From NCBI RefSeq assembly GCF_008011855.1, contig NZ_VOUX01000002.1, positions 310,001 to 374,000 on the forward strand: DNA of 64,000 bases, written 5' to 3'. The translations under genes were made by a program, and so were the position numbers. Source of the stretch: Serratia bockelmannii (lineage in GTDB: Bacteria > Pseudomonadota > Gammaproteobacteria > Enterobacterales > Enterobacteriaceae). Under the pieces are notes generated by a model. The model ran no database searches and was not told where the DNA came from. It saw only the letters and a list, made by a program, of their open reading frames with translations. Below, piece by piece: positions 56,677-64,000 of the stretch (within the stretch, counting starts at the first letter, position 1; each line of letters begins with the position of its first letter).

Positions 56677-59553
56677 ATGGAAAAGACAAACAGTCAGCTC
56701 GACACCGCATACGACCCAAAACAGATCGAACAGAAGCTGTACGATCACTGGGAGAATCAGGGTTACTTCAAGCCGAACGGCGACACCAGCCAGGAAAGCT
56801 TCTGCATCATGATCCCGCCGCCGAACGTCACCGGCAGCCTGCACATGGGCCACGCGTTCCAGCAGACCATCATGGACACCATGATTCGCTATCAGCGCAT
56901 GCAGGGTAAAAACACCCTGTGGCAGGCGGGCACCGACCACGCCGGCATCGCCACCCAGATGGTGGTGGAGCGCAAGATCGCCGCGGAAGAAGGCAAAACC
57001 CGCCACGACTACGGCCGTGACGCGTTCATCGACAAAATCTGGCAGTGGAAGGCGGAATCCGGCGGCACCATCACCCGCCAGATGCGCCGTCTGGGCAACT
57101 CCGTGGACTGGGAGCGCGAGCGCTTCACCATGGACGAAGGCCTGTCGAACGCGGTGCGCGAAGTGTTTGTCCGTCTGCACAAAGAAGACCTGATCTACCG
57201 CGGCAAGCGCCTGGTGAACTGGGATCCGAAACTGCGCACCGCCATCTCCGATCTGGAAGTGGAAAACCGCGAATCCAAAGGCTCCATGTGGCACCTGCGC
57301 TACCCGCTGGCCGACGGCGCGAAAACCGCCGAGGGCAAAGACTACCTGGTGGTCGCCACCACCCGTCCGGAAACCGTGCTGGGCGATACCGGCGTGGCGG
57401 TCAACCCGGAAGATCCGCGCTATAAAGACCTGATCGGCAAAGAGATCATTCTGCCGCTGGTCGGCCGCCGCATCCGCATCGTCGGCGACGAACACGCCGA
57501 TATGGAAAAAGGCACCGGCTGCGTGAAGATCACCCCGGCGCACGATTTCAACGACTACGAAGTCGGCAAACGCCACGGCCTGCCGATGATCAACATTCTG
57601 ACCTTCGACGGCGACATCCGCCAGGAAGCGGAAGTGTTCAACACCCTGGGCGAAGTCTGCACCGACTACTGCAACGAGATCCCGGCCGAGTTCCGCGGCC
57701 TGGAGCGCTTCGCGGCGCGTAAAGCGGTGGTTGCCGCCTTCGAAAATCTGGGCCTGCTGGACGAGGTTAAACCGCACGACCTGACGGTGCCTTACGGCGA
57801 CCGCGGCGGCGTGGTGATCGAGCCGATGCTGACCGACCAATGGTACGTGCGCACCGCGCCGCTGGCCAAAGTGGCGGTGGAAGCGGTCGAACAGGGCCAA
57901 ATCGAGTTCGTGCCGAAGCAGTATGAAAACATGTACTTCAGCTGGATGCGCGACATTCAGGACTGGTGCATCTCACGTCAGCTGTGGTGGGGCCACCGCA
58001 TCCCGGCCTGGTATGACGTGAACGGCAAAGTCTACGTGGGCCGCAGCGAAGAAGAAGTGCGCAGCGAGAACAACCTGGGCGCCGACGTGGTGCTGACCCA
58101 GGACGAAGACGTGCTGGACACCTGGTTCTCGTCCGGCCTGTGGACCTTCTCTACCCTGGGCTGGCCGGAGCAGACCGACGCGCTGAAAACCTTCCACCCG
58201 ACCAGCGTGATGGTCAGCGGCTTCGACATCATCTTCTTCTGGATCGCGCGCATGATTATGCTGACCATGCACTTCATCAAGGATGAAAACGGCAAGCCGC
58301 AGGTGCCGTTCAAGACCGTCTACATGACTGGCCTTATCCGCGACGACGAAGGCCAGAAGATGTCCAAGTCGAAAGGCAACGTGATCGATCCGCTGGACAT
58401 GGTCGACGGCATCTCGCTGGAAGATCTGCTGGAAAAACGCACTGGCAACATGATGCAGCCGCAGCTGGCAGAGAAGATCCGCAAGCGCACCGAGAAGCAG
58501 TTCCCGAACGGCATCGAGCCGCACGGCACCGACGCCCTGCGCTTCACCCTGGCGGCGCTGGCCTCGACCGGCCGCGACATCAACTGGGACATGAAGCGCC
58601 TGGAAGGCTACCGCAACTTCTGTAACAAGCTGTGGAACGCCAGCCGCTTCGTGCTGATGAACACCGAAGCGCACGACTGCGGCTTCAACGGCGGCGAGAA
58701 AGTGCTGTCGCTGGCGGATCGCTGGATCCTGGCCGAATTCAACCGCACGGTGAAAGCCTACCGCGAAGCGCTGGATACCTACCGCTTCGATCTGGCGGCC
58801 AACATCCTGTACGAATTCACCTGGAACCAGTTCTGCGACTGGTATCTGGAGCTGACCAAGCCGGTGGTGAGCAACGGCAGCGAAGCGGAACAGCGCGGCA
58901 CCCGCCACACGCTGATCACCGTACTGGAAGCGCTGCTGCGCCTGGCGCACCCGATCATTCCGTTCATCACCGAAACCATCTGGCAGCGCGTGAAGCCGCT
59001 GACCGGCACGACCGCAGACACCATCATGCTGCAGCCGTTCCCGGCCTACGACGCCGCGCTGGAAGACGAGCAGGCGCTGAACGATCTGGAGTGGATCAAG
59101 CAAACCATCATCGCCGTGCGCAACATCCGCGCCGAGATGAACATCGCGCCAAGCAAAGCGCTCGACGTGCTGCTGCGCAACTGCAGCGCCGACGCCCAGC
59201 GCCGCGTGCAGGAGAACCAAAGCTTTATCGCCCGTCTGGCGCGCCTGGAATCCATCGCGCTGCTGCCGGCCGGTGAGAAAGGCCCGGTCTCCGTCACCAA
59301 GCTGGTGGACGGCGCCGAGCTGCTGATCCCGATGGCCGGTTTCATCGACAAGGACGCCGAGATCGCGCGTCTGGCCAAAGAGATGGGCAAGCTGGATGCG
59401 GAAATCGCTTCGATCGAAGGCAAGCTGGCGAACGAAGGCTTCGTGGCACGCGCGCCGGAGGCGGTGGTCGCCAAAGAACGCGATCGTCTGGCGGCCTGCA
59501 AAGAAGGCAAAGTGAAACTGCAGGAACAGCAGGCGACCATCGCCGCACTGTAA
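56677..59553 (+). CDS. valS: Valyl-tRNA synthetase
   Basis: 958 residues, class I aminoacyl-tRNA synthetase. HIGH-type motif HMGH at 56-59 ([14 protein letters not shown]), KMSKS at 561-565, an editing CP1 domain between, the anticodon domain and a C-terminal coiled coil ([20 protein letters not shown]) that grips tRNA-Val. Codon use is strongly biased, as for a highly expressed gene. Follows holC closely and ends in a strong terminator. Confidence 0.97.
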   Translation: MEKTNSQLDTAYDPKQIEQKLYDHWENQGYFKPNGDTSQESFCIMIPPPNVTGSLHMGHAFQQTIMDTMIRYQRMQGKNTLWQAGTDHAGIATQMVVERKIAAEEGKTRHDYGRDAFIDKIWQWKAESGGTITRQMRRLGNSVDWERERFTMDEGLSNAVREVFVRLHKEDLIYRGKRLVNWDPKLRTAISDLEVENRESKGSMWHLRYPLADGAKTAEGKDYLVVATTRPETVLGDTGVAVNPEDPRYKDLIGKEIILPLVGRRIRIVGDEHADMEKGTGCVKITPAHDFNDYEVGKRHGLPMINILTFDGDIRQEAEVFNTLGEVCTDYCNEIPAEFRGLERFAARKAVVAAFENLGLLDEVKPHDLTVPYGDRGGVVIEPMLTDQWYVRTAPLAKVAVEAVEQGQIEFVPKQYENMYFSWMRDIQDWCISRQLWWGHRIPAWYDVNGKVYVGRSEEEVRSENNLGADVVLTQDEDVLDTWFSSGLWTFSTLGWPEQTDALKTFHPTSVMVSGFDIIFFWIARMIMLTMHFIKDENGKPQVPFKTVYMTGLIRDDEGQKMSKSKGNVIDPLDMVDGISLEDLLEKRTGNMMQPQLAEKIRKRTEKQFPNGIEPHGTDALRFTLAALASTGRDINWDMKRLEGYRNFCNKLWNASRFVLMNTEAHDCGFNGGEKVLSLADRWILAEFNRTVKAYREALDTYRFDLAANILYEFTWNQFCDWYLELTKPVVSNGSEAEQRGTRHTLITVLEALLRLAHPIIPFITETIWQRVKPLTGTTADTIMLQPFPAYDAALEDEQALNDLEWIKQTIIAVRNIRAEMNIAPSKALDVLLRNCSADAQRRVQENQSFIARLARLESIALLPAGEKGPVSVTKLVDGAELLIPMAGFIDKDAEIARLAKEMGKLDAEIASIEGKLANEGFVARAPEAVVAKERDRLAACKEGKVKLQEQQATIAAL

Positions 59554-59580
59554 TCCACCGGCTCACGCCAACGCCTGAAA

Positions 59581-59609
59581 AACAGCGGGGTCTTCCCCGC
59601 TGTTTTTTT
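59581..59609 (+). terminator. Terminator after valS
   Basis: AACAGCGGGG-TCTT-CCCCGCTGTT followed by T7. Confidence 0.9.
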
Positions 59610-59753
59610 ATCGCCGTTGCATCCGGGCCGGGTTAGATGTTATTACAAGATATTACTGCTGCAGGGACGCCGCCGGGAAATAATCCCCGGCGCGTTTCGT
59701 GCTGCGATAAAAACGAAAAACGAACGTGGTCTCTTTCAATGGCGAGTGTAAAC

Positions 59754-60257
59754 ATGACAACAGCAACCCCGGCGCGCCTGCTGGTGCGCCCCATCACGGC
59801 GGAAGACAATCCCGCCATTGCTCACGTCATTCGCGAAGTCTCCGCCGAGCACGGCCTGACGGCGGATAAAGGCTATACCGTCTCCGATCCCAATCTGGAC
59901 GCCCTGTATCAGCTCTACAGCCTGCCGCGCAGCGCTTACTGGGTGATCGAGGTGGACGGCCAGGTCGCCGGCGGCGGCGGCATCGCGCCGCTGCAGGGCG
60001 GCGCAGACGATATTTGCGAATTGCAGAAGATGTATTTCCTGCCGGTGTTGCGCGGCAAAGGATTGGCGAAACGCCTGGCGCTGCAGGCGCTGGATTTCGC
60101 CCGCCAGCACGGCTTCCGCTGTTGTTACCTCGAGACCACCGCCAGCCTGACGCAGGCCGTTGCGCTGTACGAACACCTGGGCTTCGAACACATCGACCAC
60201 GCGATGGGCGCCACCGGCCACGTCGATTGCGAAGTCACCATGCTGAAAACGCTGTAA
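59754..60257 (+). CDS. yjgM: GNAT N-acetyltransferase YjgM
   Basis: 167 residues, the length of E. coli YjgM, which it matches along most of its sequence ([38 protein letters not shown]). The acetyl-CoA site is [11 protein letters not shown] and the YEHLGF motif closes the fold. Substrate is uncertain. The ATG at 59754 has GCGAG upstream; an ATG at 59739 adds five residues. The position between valS and miaE is that of E. coli. Confidence 0.9.
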   Translation: MTTATPARLLVRPITAEDNPAIAHVIREVSAEHGLTADKGYTVSDPNLDALYQLYSLPRSAYWVIEVDGQVAGGGGIAPLQGGADDICELQKMYFLPVLRGKGLAKRLALQALDFARQHGFRCCYLETTASLTQAVALYEHLGFEHIDHAMGATGHVDCEVTMLKTL

Positions 60258-60279
60258 TCGTCCCCCGCCTCTCTATCAT

Positions 60280-60304
60280 GGCGCAGCTTGCTGCGCCTTT
60301 TTAT
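60280..60304 (+). terminator. Terminator after yjgM
   Basis: GGCGCAG-CTTG-CTGCGCC followed by a run of T. Confidence 0.85.
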
Positions 60305-60483
60305 TAATATCGCAATCAATCAGTAAAACTCGCTATAACGCCGTTTTTCAAGCAGATAAACTGACGTTAAAAACCATGATGTAAATTTAATGTGAAGTTC
60401 GTTAATAAATTAACGATCGCAAATTGACCGCTTTTTCCCCCGCGTTACTCTGCCAGTATCCCAATCGCGCACGGAGAGCTGTC

Positions 60484-62091
60484 ATGTCGGAAAATACCTT
60501 TGATTACATCATCGTCGGCGCCGGTTCCGCCGGCTGCGTGCTGGCGGCGCAGCTGATCCGCCGCACCCAGGCGCGGGTGCTGCTGCTGGAAGCCGGCGGC
60601 GACGACAATAACCTGTTCATCAAGATGCCGGCCGGTGTGGCCAAGATCATCGCCAAAAAGAGCTGGCCCTACGAGACGGAACCGGAACCGCACGCCAATA
60701 ACCGCCGCATGCAGATCGCGCAGGGCAAGGTGCTGGGCGGCAGCAGTTCGGTCAACGGCATGATCTACCTGCGCGGCCAGCCGCAGGACTACGACGACTG
60801 GGCCGAACGCTATGGCTGCACCGGCTGGAGCTACCGCGAGGTGCTGCCCTACTTCAAACGCGCCGAGGCCAACGAAAGCCTGTCGGACGACTACCACGGC
60901 GCCGACGGGCTGCTGCCGGTCAGCGAAAACCGCTATCGCCACCCGCTCAGCATGGCGTTTATCCGCGCCGGCCAGGAACTGAACCTGCCCTATCGCAACG
61001 ACTTCAACGGCGACAGCCAGCACGGCGTCGGTTTCTACCAAACCACCACCCACAACGGCGAACGCGCCAGCACCGCCCGCACCTACCTGAAGGCGGTGCG
61101 CGACGAACGGCGGCTGGTGGTGAAACTGAACGCCCTGGCGCATAGGCTGACCTTTGAGGGCAACGTCGCCACCGGCGTGGTCTACAGTCAGAACGGCGGC
61201 GCCGAAGTCACCGCGCGCGCCACCAAAGAGGTGATCGTCAGCGCCGGCGCGGTCGGTTCGCCGAAGCTGCTGATGCTGTCCGGCATCGGCCCGCGCGACC
61301 ACCTGCAGCAGCTGGGTATCGAGGTGCGGGCGGATCTGCCGGTGGGCAAAAACTTCCACGACCACCTGCACATGTCGATCAACGTCAGCACCCGCGAGCC
61401 GATCAGCCTGTTCGGCGCCGATCGCGGCCTGCAGGCGCTGAGCCACGGCGCGCAGTGGCTGGCGTTTCGCAGCGGCGTGCTCTCATCCAACGTGCTGGAA
61501 GGCGCCGCCTTCACCGACAGCCAGGGCGACGGCCGGCCGGACGTGCAGATCCACTTCCTGCCGCTGCTGGACAGCTGGGACGACGTGCCCGGCGAGCCGC
61601 TGCCGAACATTCACGGCTTCACGCTCAAGGTCGGCTACCTGCAGCCGAAGGCGCGCGGCGAAGTGCAGCTGCGCAGCAGCAACCCGCGCGATCCGGTCAA
61701 GCTGCACGCCAACTACCTCGGCCACCCGGACGATCTGGCCGGCAGCGTGCGCGCGGTGAAGTTCGGCCTGGGCTTCCTGCAAACCGCGGCGCTGAAGCCT
61801 CTGATCAAAGATCTGCTGATGCCGCAGCCGGAGTGGACACGCGACGAGGCGCAGCTGGAAGAGTTCGTGCGCAACTTCTGCAAGACGGTGTATCACCCGG
61901 TGGGCAGCTGCCGCATGGGGCCGTCGCCGCAGGACGCAGTGACCGATCCACAGCTGAGGGTGCACGGTTTTGAACAGCTGCGGGTGATCGACTGCTCGGT
62001 GATGCCGCAGCTCACCAGCGGCAACACCAATGCGCCGACCATCATGCTGGCGGAAAAGGCGGTGGATCTGTTGCTGGGCGCGCCGCAGTAG
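60484..62091 (+). CDS. GMC-family FAD oxidoreductase (choline dehydrogenase-like)
   Basis: 535 residues. The FAD-binding IVGAGSAGCVLAAQL is at residues 10-26, the GMC signature GKVLGGSSSVNGMIYLRG at about 80, and the C-terminal catalytic region has VYHPVGSCRMG (catalytic His) and LTSGNTNAPTIMLAEKA. It oxidises an alcohol with FAD; candidates are choline, long-chain or aromatic alcohols (BetA, AlkJ relatives). No betB, betI or betT is adjacent, so choline use is not supported. GGAGA precedes ATG 60484. Not present at this locus in E. coli as far as I recall. Confidence 0.88.
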   Translation: MSENTFDYIIVGAGSAGCVLAAQLIRRTQARVLLLEAGGDDNNLFIKMPAGVAKIIAKKSWPYETEPEPHANNRRMQIAQGKVLGGSSSVNGMIYLRGQPQDYDDWAERYGCTGWSYREVLPYFKRAEANESLSDDYHGADGLLPVSENRYRHPLSMAFIRAGQELNLPYRNDFNGDSQHGVGFYQTTTHNGERASTARTYLKAVRDERRLVVKLNALAHRLTFEGNVATGVVYSQNGGAEVTARATKEVIVSAGAVGSPKLLMLSGIGPRDHLQQLGIEVRADLPVGKNFHDHLHMSINVSTREPISLFGADRGLQALSHGAQWLAFRSGVLSSNVLEGAAFTDSQGDGRPDVQIHFLPLLDSWDDVPGEPLPNIHGFTLKVGYLQPKARGEVQLRSSNPRDPVKLHANYLGHPDDLAGSVRAVKFGLGFLQTAALKPLIKDLLMPQPEWTRDEAQLEEFVRNFCKTVYHPVGSCRMGPSPQDAVTDPQLRVHGFEQLRVIDCSVMPQLTSGNTNAPTIMLAEKAVDLLLGAPQ

Positions 62092-62106
62092 GGGCGCCCC
62101 TCAACG

Positions 62107-62871
62107 TCATGCGGCGGCGGGCACGCCGCTGTGGAAGCGCAGCTCGCTGTCCGGCGACAGGATCAGCTCAGCTTCGAGGCGGCCGAAATGCGCCACCCGT
62201 TCGCTGATGTCGCCGCCGGCGATCTGCTCGGCCAGCGTCAGGTAGTCCTGATAGTGGCGCGCTTCGGATCGCAGCAGCGAGACGTAAAAGCGGTTCAGCT
62301 CGTCGTCCAGGTGCGGCGCCAGTTTGGCGAAGCGTTCACAGGATCGCGCTTCGATGTAGGCACCGCAGATCAGTTTGTCGATCAGCGTCGCCGGATCGTG
62401 GGTGCGGATCTCGCGGATCATCCCCTTGGCGTAGCGGCTGGCGGTGATCTTGCGATACGGGATCCCGCGTGCCTGCATGATCTCCAGCACCTGCGAGAAG
62501 TGGTGCAACTCTTCCTTGATCAACAGCACCATGCGATCCGCCAGATCCTGGCCGTAGGCCGAGCCGTTTTTCGGCAGGATCTTGCGGGTGAACTGGCCCT
62601 GGCGGAACAGCGTGTCCGGCGCGCCCTGCGCCTCGTGCAGAAACGCCTCGTAGGGCCGCAGCAGCGCCAACAGCGCGTCGCCGCTCTCTTTGTCCGCCAC
62701 GTAGCGGCGGATCAGCCACATGCCGGTCTGCGCGGCTTTCAGCTCGCACACCAGGTGGTCGGTCAGCAACAGCTGCAGGTTTTCCGGACGGCGCGCGGCG
62801 TCTATCCAGGCGTCGGGAGTTTCACAGTGCAGGAAGCTTAAAATCGGGGCTAACAGGGATTGGTATGTCAT
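62107..62871 (-). CDS. miaE: tRNA-(ms2io6A) hydroxylase MiaE
   Basis: 254 residues. A ferritin-like diiron enzyme that hydroxylates ms2i6A37 of tRNA to ms2io6A37 with oxygen. Diiron ligands are seen as carboxylate-histidine pairs: LLIKEELHHFSQVLE, ICGAYIEARSCERF and LRSEARHYQDYL. Convergent with the GMC gene (15 bp between stops). Synteny with rraB and argI agrees with Salmonella and E. coli relatives. Confidence 0.93.
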   Translation of the reverse strand: MTYQSLLAPILSFLHCETPDAWIDAARRPENLQLLLTDHLVCELKAAQTGMWLIRRYVADKESGDALLALLRPYEAFLHEAQGAPDTLFRQGQFTRKILPKNGSAYGQDLADRMVLLIKEELHHFSQVLEIMQARGIPYRKITASRYAKGMIREIRTHDPATLIDKLICGAYIEARSCERFAKLAPHLDDELNRFYVSLLRSEARHYQDYLTLAEQIAGGDISERVAHFGRLEAELILSPDSELRFHSGVPAAA

Positions 62872-62889
62872 CGGCTTAATTGCCCTATG

Positions 62890-62994
62890 TATTTCAAGTT
62901 GCAGCTAGGCGGCCAGCTCACTCATCCCCAAGAGCTTACTCAGGTAAGTGACTGGGGTGAGAGAGTGCAGCCAACAACGCTGTAACTTGAAAGA
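62890..62994. repeat. YPAL-like imperfect palindromic repeat
   Basis: The outer arms TTTCAAGTTGCAGC (about 62892-62905) and GCTGTAACTTGAAA (about 62979-62992) are inverted copies with one mismatch, enclosing smaller inverted repeats (CTCACTCATCCCCA / TGGGGTGAGAGAG). Such 100-170 bp palindromes with TTTCAAGTTG ends are dispersed in Yersinia and Serratia between genes. Only one copy lies in this window. Confidence 0.55.
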
Positions 62995-63051
62995 CGACGG
63001 GGATATCAGGGGCCGGCGAGAGCCGGCCCACAGGCATTAATCGGAAAGGAA

Positions 63052-63477
63052 TCAGTGGCGTTTACCGTCGTCGTCTTCGTCGATGTAGTCGCCGTCTTCG
63101 TCATCCTCACCGTCTTCACCGTTCGGATCTTCGAAGTAGGTGCCCCAGCCGTCGTAGTTGACGCCGCAGCGCTCCGCCAGCGCCACCAGCTGTTCGACCT
63201 GGGCGTCGATCAGCTCGGCGTTCAGGCCGACTTCGCTGATCACGTCGCAGCACATCACCATCGAACCGTCTTCCACTTCCAGCTCTTCGGCGTCGGTCAC
63301 TTCGTAGCCCAGCTTGAAGGCTTCAACGGCGGCCTGCTCCAGAACCTCAAATTTCTCGGCGGACAGATGGTGCTCGATGGTGTAGAGCGCGTCCGGATCG
63401 CTGCCGTCTTCCAGCAGTTCTTCGATGATCAGGCGGGTCTCTTCACGTTGTTCTTCCAGCAATTCGCGGTTTGCCAT
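63052..63477 (-). CDS. rraB: Ribonuclease E inhibitor RraB
   Basis: 141 residues. RraB binds RNase E and changes its degradosome and mRNA turnover. The start ([25 protein letters not shown]) and [16 protein letters not shown] are typical, as is the very acidic C-terminal tail of Asp/Glu. Divergent from argI. Confidence 0.94.
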   Translation of the reverse strand: MANRELLEEQREETRLIIEELLEDGSDPDALYTIEHHLSAEKFEVLEQAAVEAFKLGYEVTDAEELEVEDGSMVMCCDVISEVGLNAELIDAQVEQLVALAERCGVNYDGWGTYFEDPNGEDGEDDEDGDYIDEDDDGKRH

Positions 63478-63578
63478 GCCTATATCCTCAAGTCAAATGG
63501 CCTTCATTCCTTCTATTTTCACACACCGCCGACATTGCTTCCACGATAAACGTGAAAGATTTCCTCGCCGGGGTTGAA

Positions 63579-63617
63579 ATTGAATATTCATACATATAAA
63601 GTGAATTTTAATTCAAT
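63579..63617 (+). promoter_or_regulatory. Tandem ARG boxes before argI
   Basis: The downstream box contains a perfect TGAAT-TTTA-ATTCA core (63602-63615). A weaker box lies at 63579-63596, three bases before it, the standard ArgR spacing. They lie 22-60 bp before the argI ATG, so arginine-dependent repression by ArgR is expected. Confidence 0.8.
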
Positions 63618-63639
63618 TAAGCAATCAGGGAATCGGACT

Positions 63640-64000
63640 ATGAGCACCGGCAATGCGTTCTACCAACGTCACTTTCTGAGGTTAATGGATTTCACCCCCG
63701 CCGAGCTGCAGGCGCTGCTGCGGCTTTCGGCCGATCTGAAACAGGCCAAGAAGCAGGGGCAGGAACAGCGCCGGCTGCAGGGCAAAAACATTGCGCTCAT
63801 CTTCGAAAAAGACTCGACCCGCACGCGATGCTCTTTCGAAGTTGCCGCATTCGATCAGGGCGCGCAGGTGACCTATCTCGGCCCAAGCGGCAGCCAGATC
63901 GGCCATAAAGAGTCGATGAAAGACACCGCCCGGGTGCTGGGCCGCCTGTACGACGGTATTCAGTATCGCGGCTACGGCCAGGCGCTGGTGGAAACCCTGG
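63640..64000 (+). CDS. argI: Ornithine carbamoyltransferase, N-terminal part
   Basis: The first 120 residues; the gene runs off the window (family length about 334). Makes citrulline from ornithine and carbamoyl phosphate in arginine synthesis. The carbamoyl-phosphate motif STRTR is at 59-63 and the start [20 protein letters not shown] matches E. coli ArgI/ArgF. ARG boxes upstream confirm the anabolic role. Confidence 0.94.
   Translation, partial: MSTGNAFYQRHFLRLMDFTPAELQALLRLSADLKQAKKQGQEQRRLQGKNIALIFEKDSTRTRCSFEVAAFDQGAQVTYLGPSGSQIGHKESMKDTARVLGRLYDGIQYRGYGQALVETL

Noticed and set aside
56212-59220. Antisense frames of 415-562 codons over holC and valS
   Set aside because: Shadow frames of a highly biased synthetase gene; His/Val/Ala-rich with no motifs.

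Overview
The window looks like the chromosome of a Serratia-type member of the Enterobacterales. The backbone is GC-rich, and its gene order follows the Escherichia coli argI-rraB-miaE-yjgM-valS-holC-pepA-lptFG-leuX-yjiA-yjiX-btsT neighbourhood, read here from right to left. Species is not provable from sequence reading alone; the ascG-ascF-ascB set, the convergent luxI/luxR pair and a Yersinia/Serratia-like palindrome fit Serratia.

Layout. 1-2.9 kb: the end of the pyruvate transporter btsT, then yjiX, the metal-chaperone GTPase yjiA and a small membrane protein. 2.9-7.5 kb: an AT-rich accessory patch with an HNH nuclease, a WYL-domain regulator (CapW/BrxR type) next to a perfect inverted repeat, a divergent zinc-ribbon protein, a truncated Vgr-like remnant and a lipoprotein. 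7.55-44.13 kb: a mosaic genomic island in tRNA-Leu(CAA) (leuX). The P4-type integrase lies beside the tRNA. At the far end there is a decayed copy of the tRNA 3' end, still followed by a tRNA-style terminator. 44.2-64 kb: backbone with a sugar-catabolism operon (DeoC-like aldolase, FGGY kinase, FucP-like permease, VOC protein), a quorum-sensing luxI/luxR pair, a DeoR regulator, and then lptG, lptF, pepA, holC, valS, yjgM, a GMC oxidoreductase, miaE, rraB and argI.

Inside the island, 8.3-22 kb is GC-rich. It carries a Fur-controlled ferric-siderophore uptake cluster (MFS importer, PepSY protein, DUF3649 protein, TonB receptor, two ABC transporter-ATPases, AraC regulator) without biosynthesis genes, and the complete asc beta-glucoside operon. 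22-42 kb has lower GC and is mostly defence: two paralogous lipoproteins, a C4-like RNA, a McrA-like HNH enzyme, a split dynamin pair (leoC/leoB plus leoA, the Eleos type), a DUF6361-phospholipase D-helicase operon (Azaca-like), a type III restriction-modification pair, and a metallo-beta-lactamase-fold protein interrupted by an in-frame stop.

The best candidates for new biology are the little-described WYL/zinc-ribbon/HNH cassette at 3.0-6.2 kb, the co-linear Eleos, Azaca-like and type III modules, the stop-interrupted MBL gene with its own palindrome, and a structured, terminator-ending RNA at 48.9-49.03 kb.
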